DNA of 6,011 nucleotides. Source: Deltaproteobacteria bacterium (GTDB lineage: Bacteria; Desulfobacterota; Desulfarculia; Adiutricales; Adiutricaceae). Numbering within the stretch: the first letter of the stretch is position 1; the number at the start of each line of letters is the position of its first letter. Below are positions 5,553 through 6,011 of the stretch, piece by piece. The stretch covers positions 1-6,011 of the forward strand of contig JAITJB010000222.1 of assembly GCA_031279155.1 (NCBI GenBank), written 5' to 3'. The notes beneath the pieces are model-generated. The model saw only the letters and a program-made list of their open reading frames with translations, did no database searches and had not been told where the DNA came from. A program made the position numbers and the translations under genes.

Positions 5553-6011
5553 TTAAACCTCCCTTGGAAGTGAGAAATACGATCTTAGCCAGGGTAGATT
5601 TTTACCCCAAAGGCTAGAACCATCCCCATTTAGACCGCTAAACCAAATCGCGTTTTTTAAAGATCCATCAGATGTTGGCGCCTTAGTTGAAAGGTGCTCG
5701 ACTTCAACTTTTGGCGGCGGTCCGATGACCGAAAAGACATCTTTTAAATCCCAAATATTAATAAATCTACTGAGCCCTGGGTCTAAAACGGAGGTAAAGG
5801 TGAGATCTCTTTTTTCGGCTACTTCCCTATTAGGCCGAGGGCTTACCGGGAGATCTAATTTAGCCGCCTCCATTTGCCCTACGATAGCCCGGTAACTTAA
5901 GGCAAGATCCTTAAACTCATCCCACAATCCGCACTTGAGGGCCTTTTTAGCCTTTTTACTTAAGCGGGCCAGCCTAGCTTCGAGACTGTATTCATCGTCA
6001 TCGTCATCATC
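5553..6011 (-). CDS. C-terminal part of an unrecognised protein upstream of dotA, enters from right edge
   Basis: The frame is open from the right edge to TAA 5555-5553, giving 152 visible codons. It starts within a poly-Asp run (DDDDDDEYSLEARLARL), then a Lys-rich stretch (SKKAKKALK), WDEFKDLALSYRAIVGQ, FINIWDLKDVFSVIG and a Trp-rich tail (LWGKNLPWLRSYFSLP). There are no membrane helices in the visible part. A TTG at 5927-5925 could be read as a start, but the same frame continues upstream to the edge with normal coding character and no good ribosome-binding site, so this is most likely a 3' fragment of a longer gene. It ends two bases before the dotA ATG, and the dotA ribosome-binding site lies inside it, so the two are cotranscribed. 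The context suggests a type IVB component or accessory; I cannot name it. Confidence 0.7.
   Translation of the reverse strand, partial: DDDDDDEYSLEARLARLSKKAKKALKCGLWDEFKDLALSYRAIVGQMEAAKLDLPVSPRPNREVAEKRDLTFTSVLDPGLSRFINIWDLKDVFSVIGPPPKVEVEHLSTKAPTSDGSLKNAIWFSGLNGDGSSLWGKNLPWLRSYFSLPREV
5558..5563 (-). promoter_or_regulatory. ribosome-binding site of dotA
   Basis: The minus strand reads GGGAGG, TTTAAAT, ATG: a strong motif with seven-base spacing. It lies within the last codons of the upstream gene, which indicates tight operon packing. Confidence 0.85.
5994..6011 (-). repeat. GAY trinucleotide run coding poly-Asp, continues past the edge
   Basis: Six consecutive GAT/GAC codons reach the window edge, followed by GAA. 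The mixture of GAT and GAC codons argues against a simple single-triplet slippage tract. Its full length cannot be seen. Confidence 0.75.

Noticed and set aside
5925..5927. TTG as a true start of the gene upstream of dotA
   Set aside because: The same frame is open to the window edge with coding-like sequence, and no ribosome-binding site precedes the TTG.

Overview
The window is one stretch of a type IVB secretion / I-type conjugation (Dot/Icm, Tra) gene cluster. All genes lie on the minus strand and read right to left, with gaps of about 2 to 54 bases or overlaps, so a single operon is likely. This family is typical of Proteobacteria and related Gram-negative phyla. The signal peptides, lipobox and outer-membrane core components seen here fit a double-membrane cell. 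Base composition is mixed (roughly half GC), and CTAG-containing words are unusually common. The genus cannot be named from this piece, and sequence alone does not tell whether the system secretes effectors or moves DNA.

Layout in transcription order: (1) 6011-5553, the C-terminal part of an unrecognised gene that enters from the right edge with a poly-aspartate run; (2) 5550-3487, a compact DotA/TraY polytopic membrane protein, the best-supported call; (3) 3459-2962, a small basic two-helix membrane protein that resembles IcmV; (4) 2919-1966, a DotD/TraH-type lipoprotein whose lipobox sits about 170 residues into the protein; (5) 1969-872, a DotC/TraI-type protein overlapping dotD by ATGA, again with a long region before its signal sequence and without a lipobox cysteine; (6) 817-1, the first 272 codons of a further gene made almost wholly of short tandem repeats, running off the left edge. 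The set dotA, icmV, dotD, dotC matches Legionella Dot/Icm region I, where dotB lies next to dotC.

Functionally, DotC and DotD belong to the outer-membrane core with DotH, while DotA and IcmV are inner-membrane or periplasm-facing accessory parts, so the window codes for envelope components of the channel.

The most notable signal is that three consecutive genes (dotD, dotC and the left-edge gene) each start with a different in-frame short-repeat extension: QG-rich 12-bp units plus 45-bp units in dotD, 18-bp Met-Lys-Glu units in dotC, and 12-bp, 9-bp and 9-bp arrays in the left-edge gene. The ribosome-binding sites lie ahead of the repeats, so the extensions appear to be translated.
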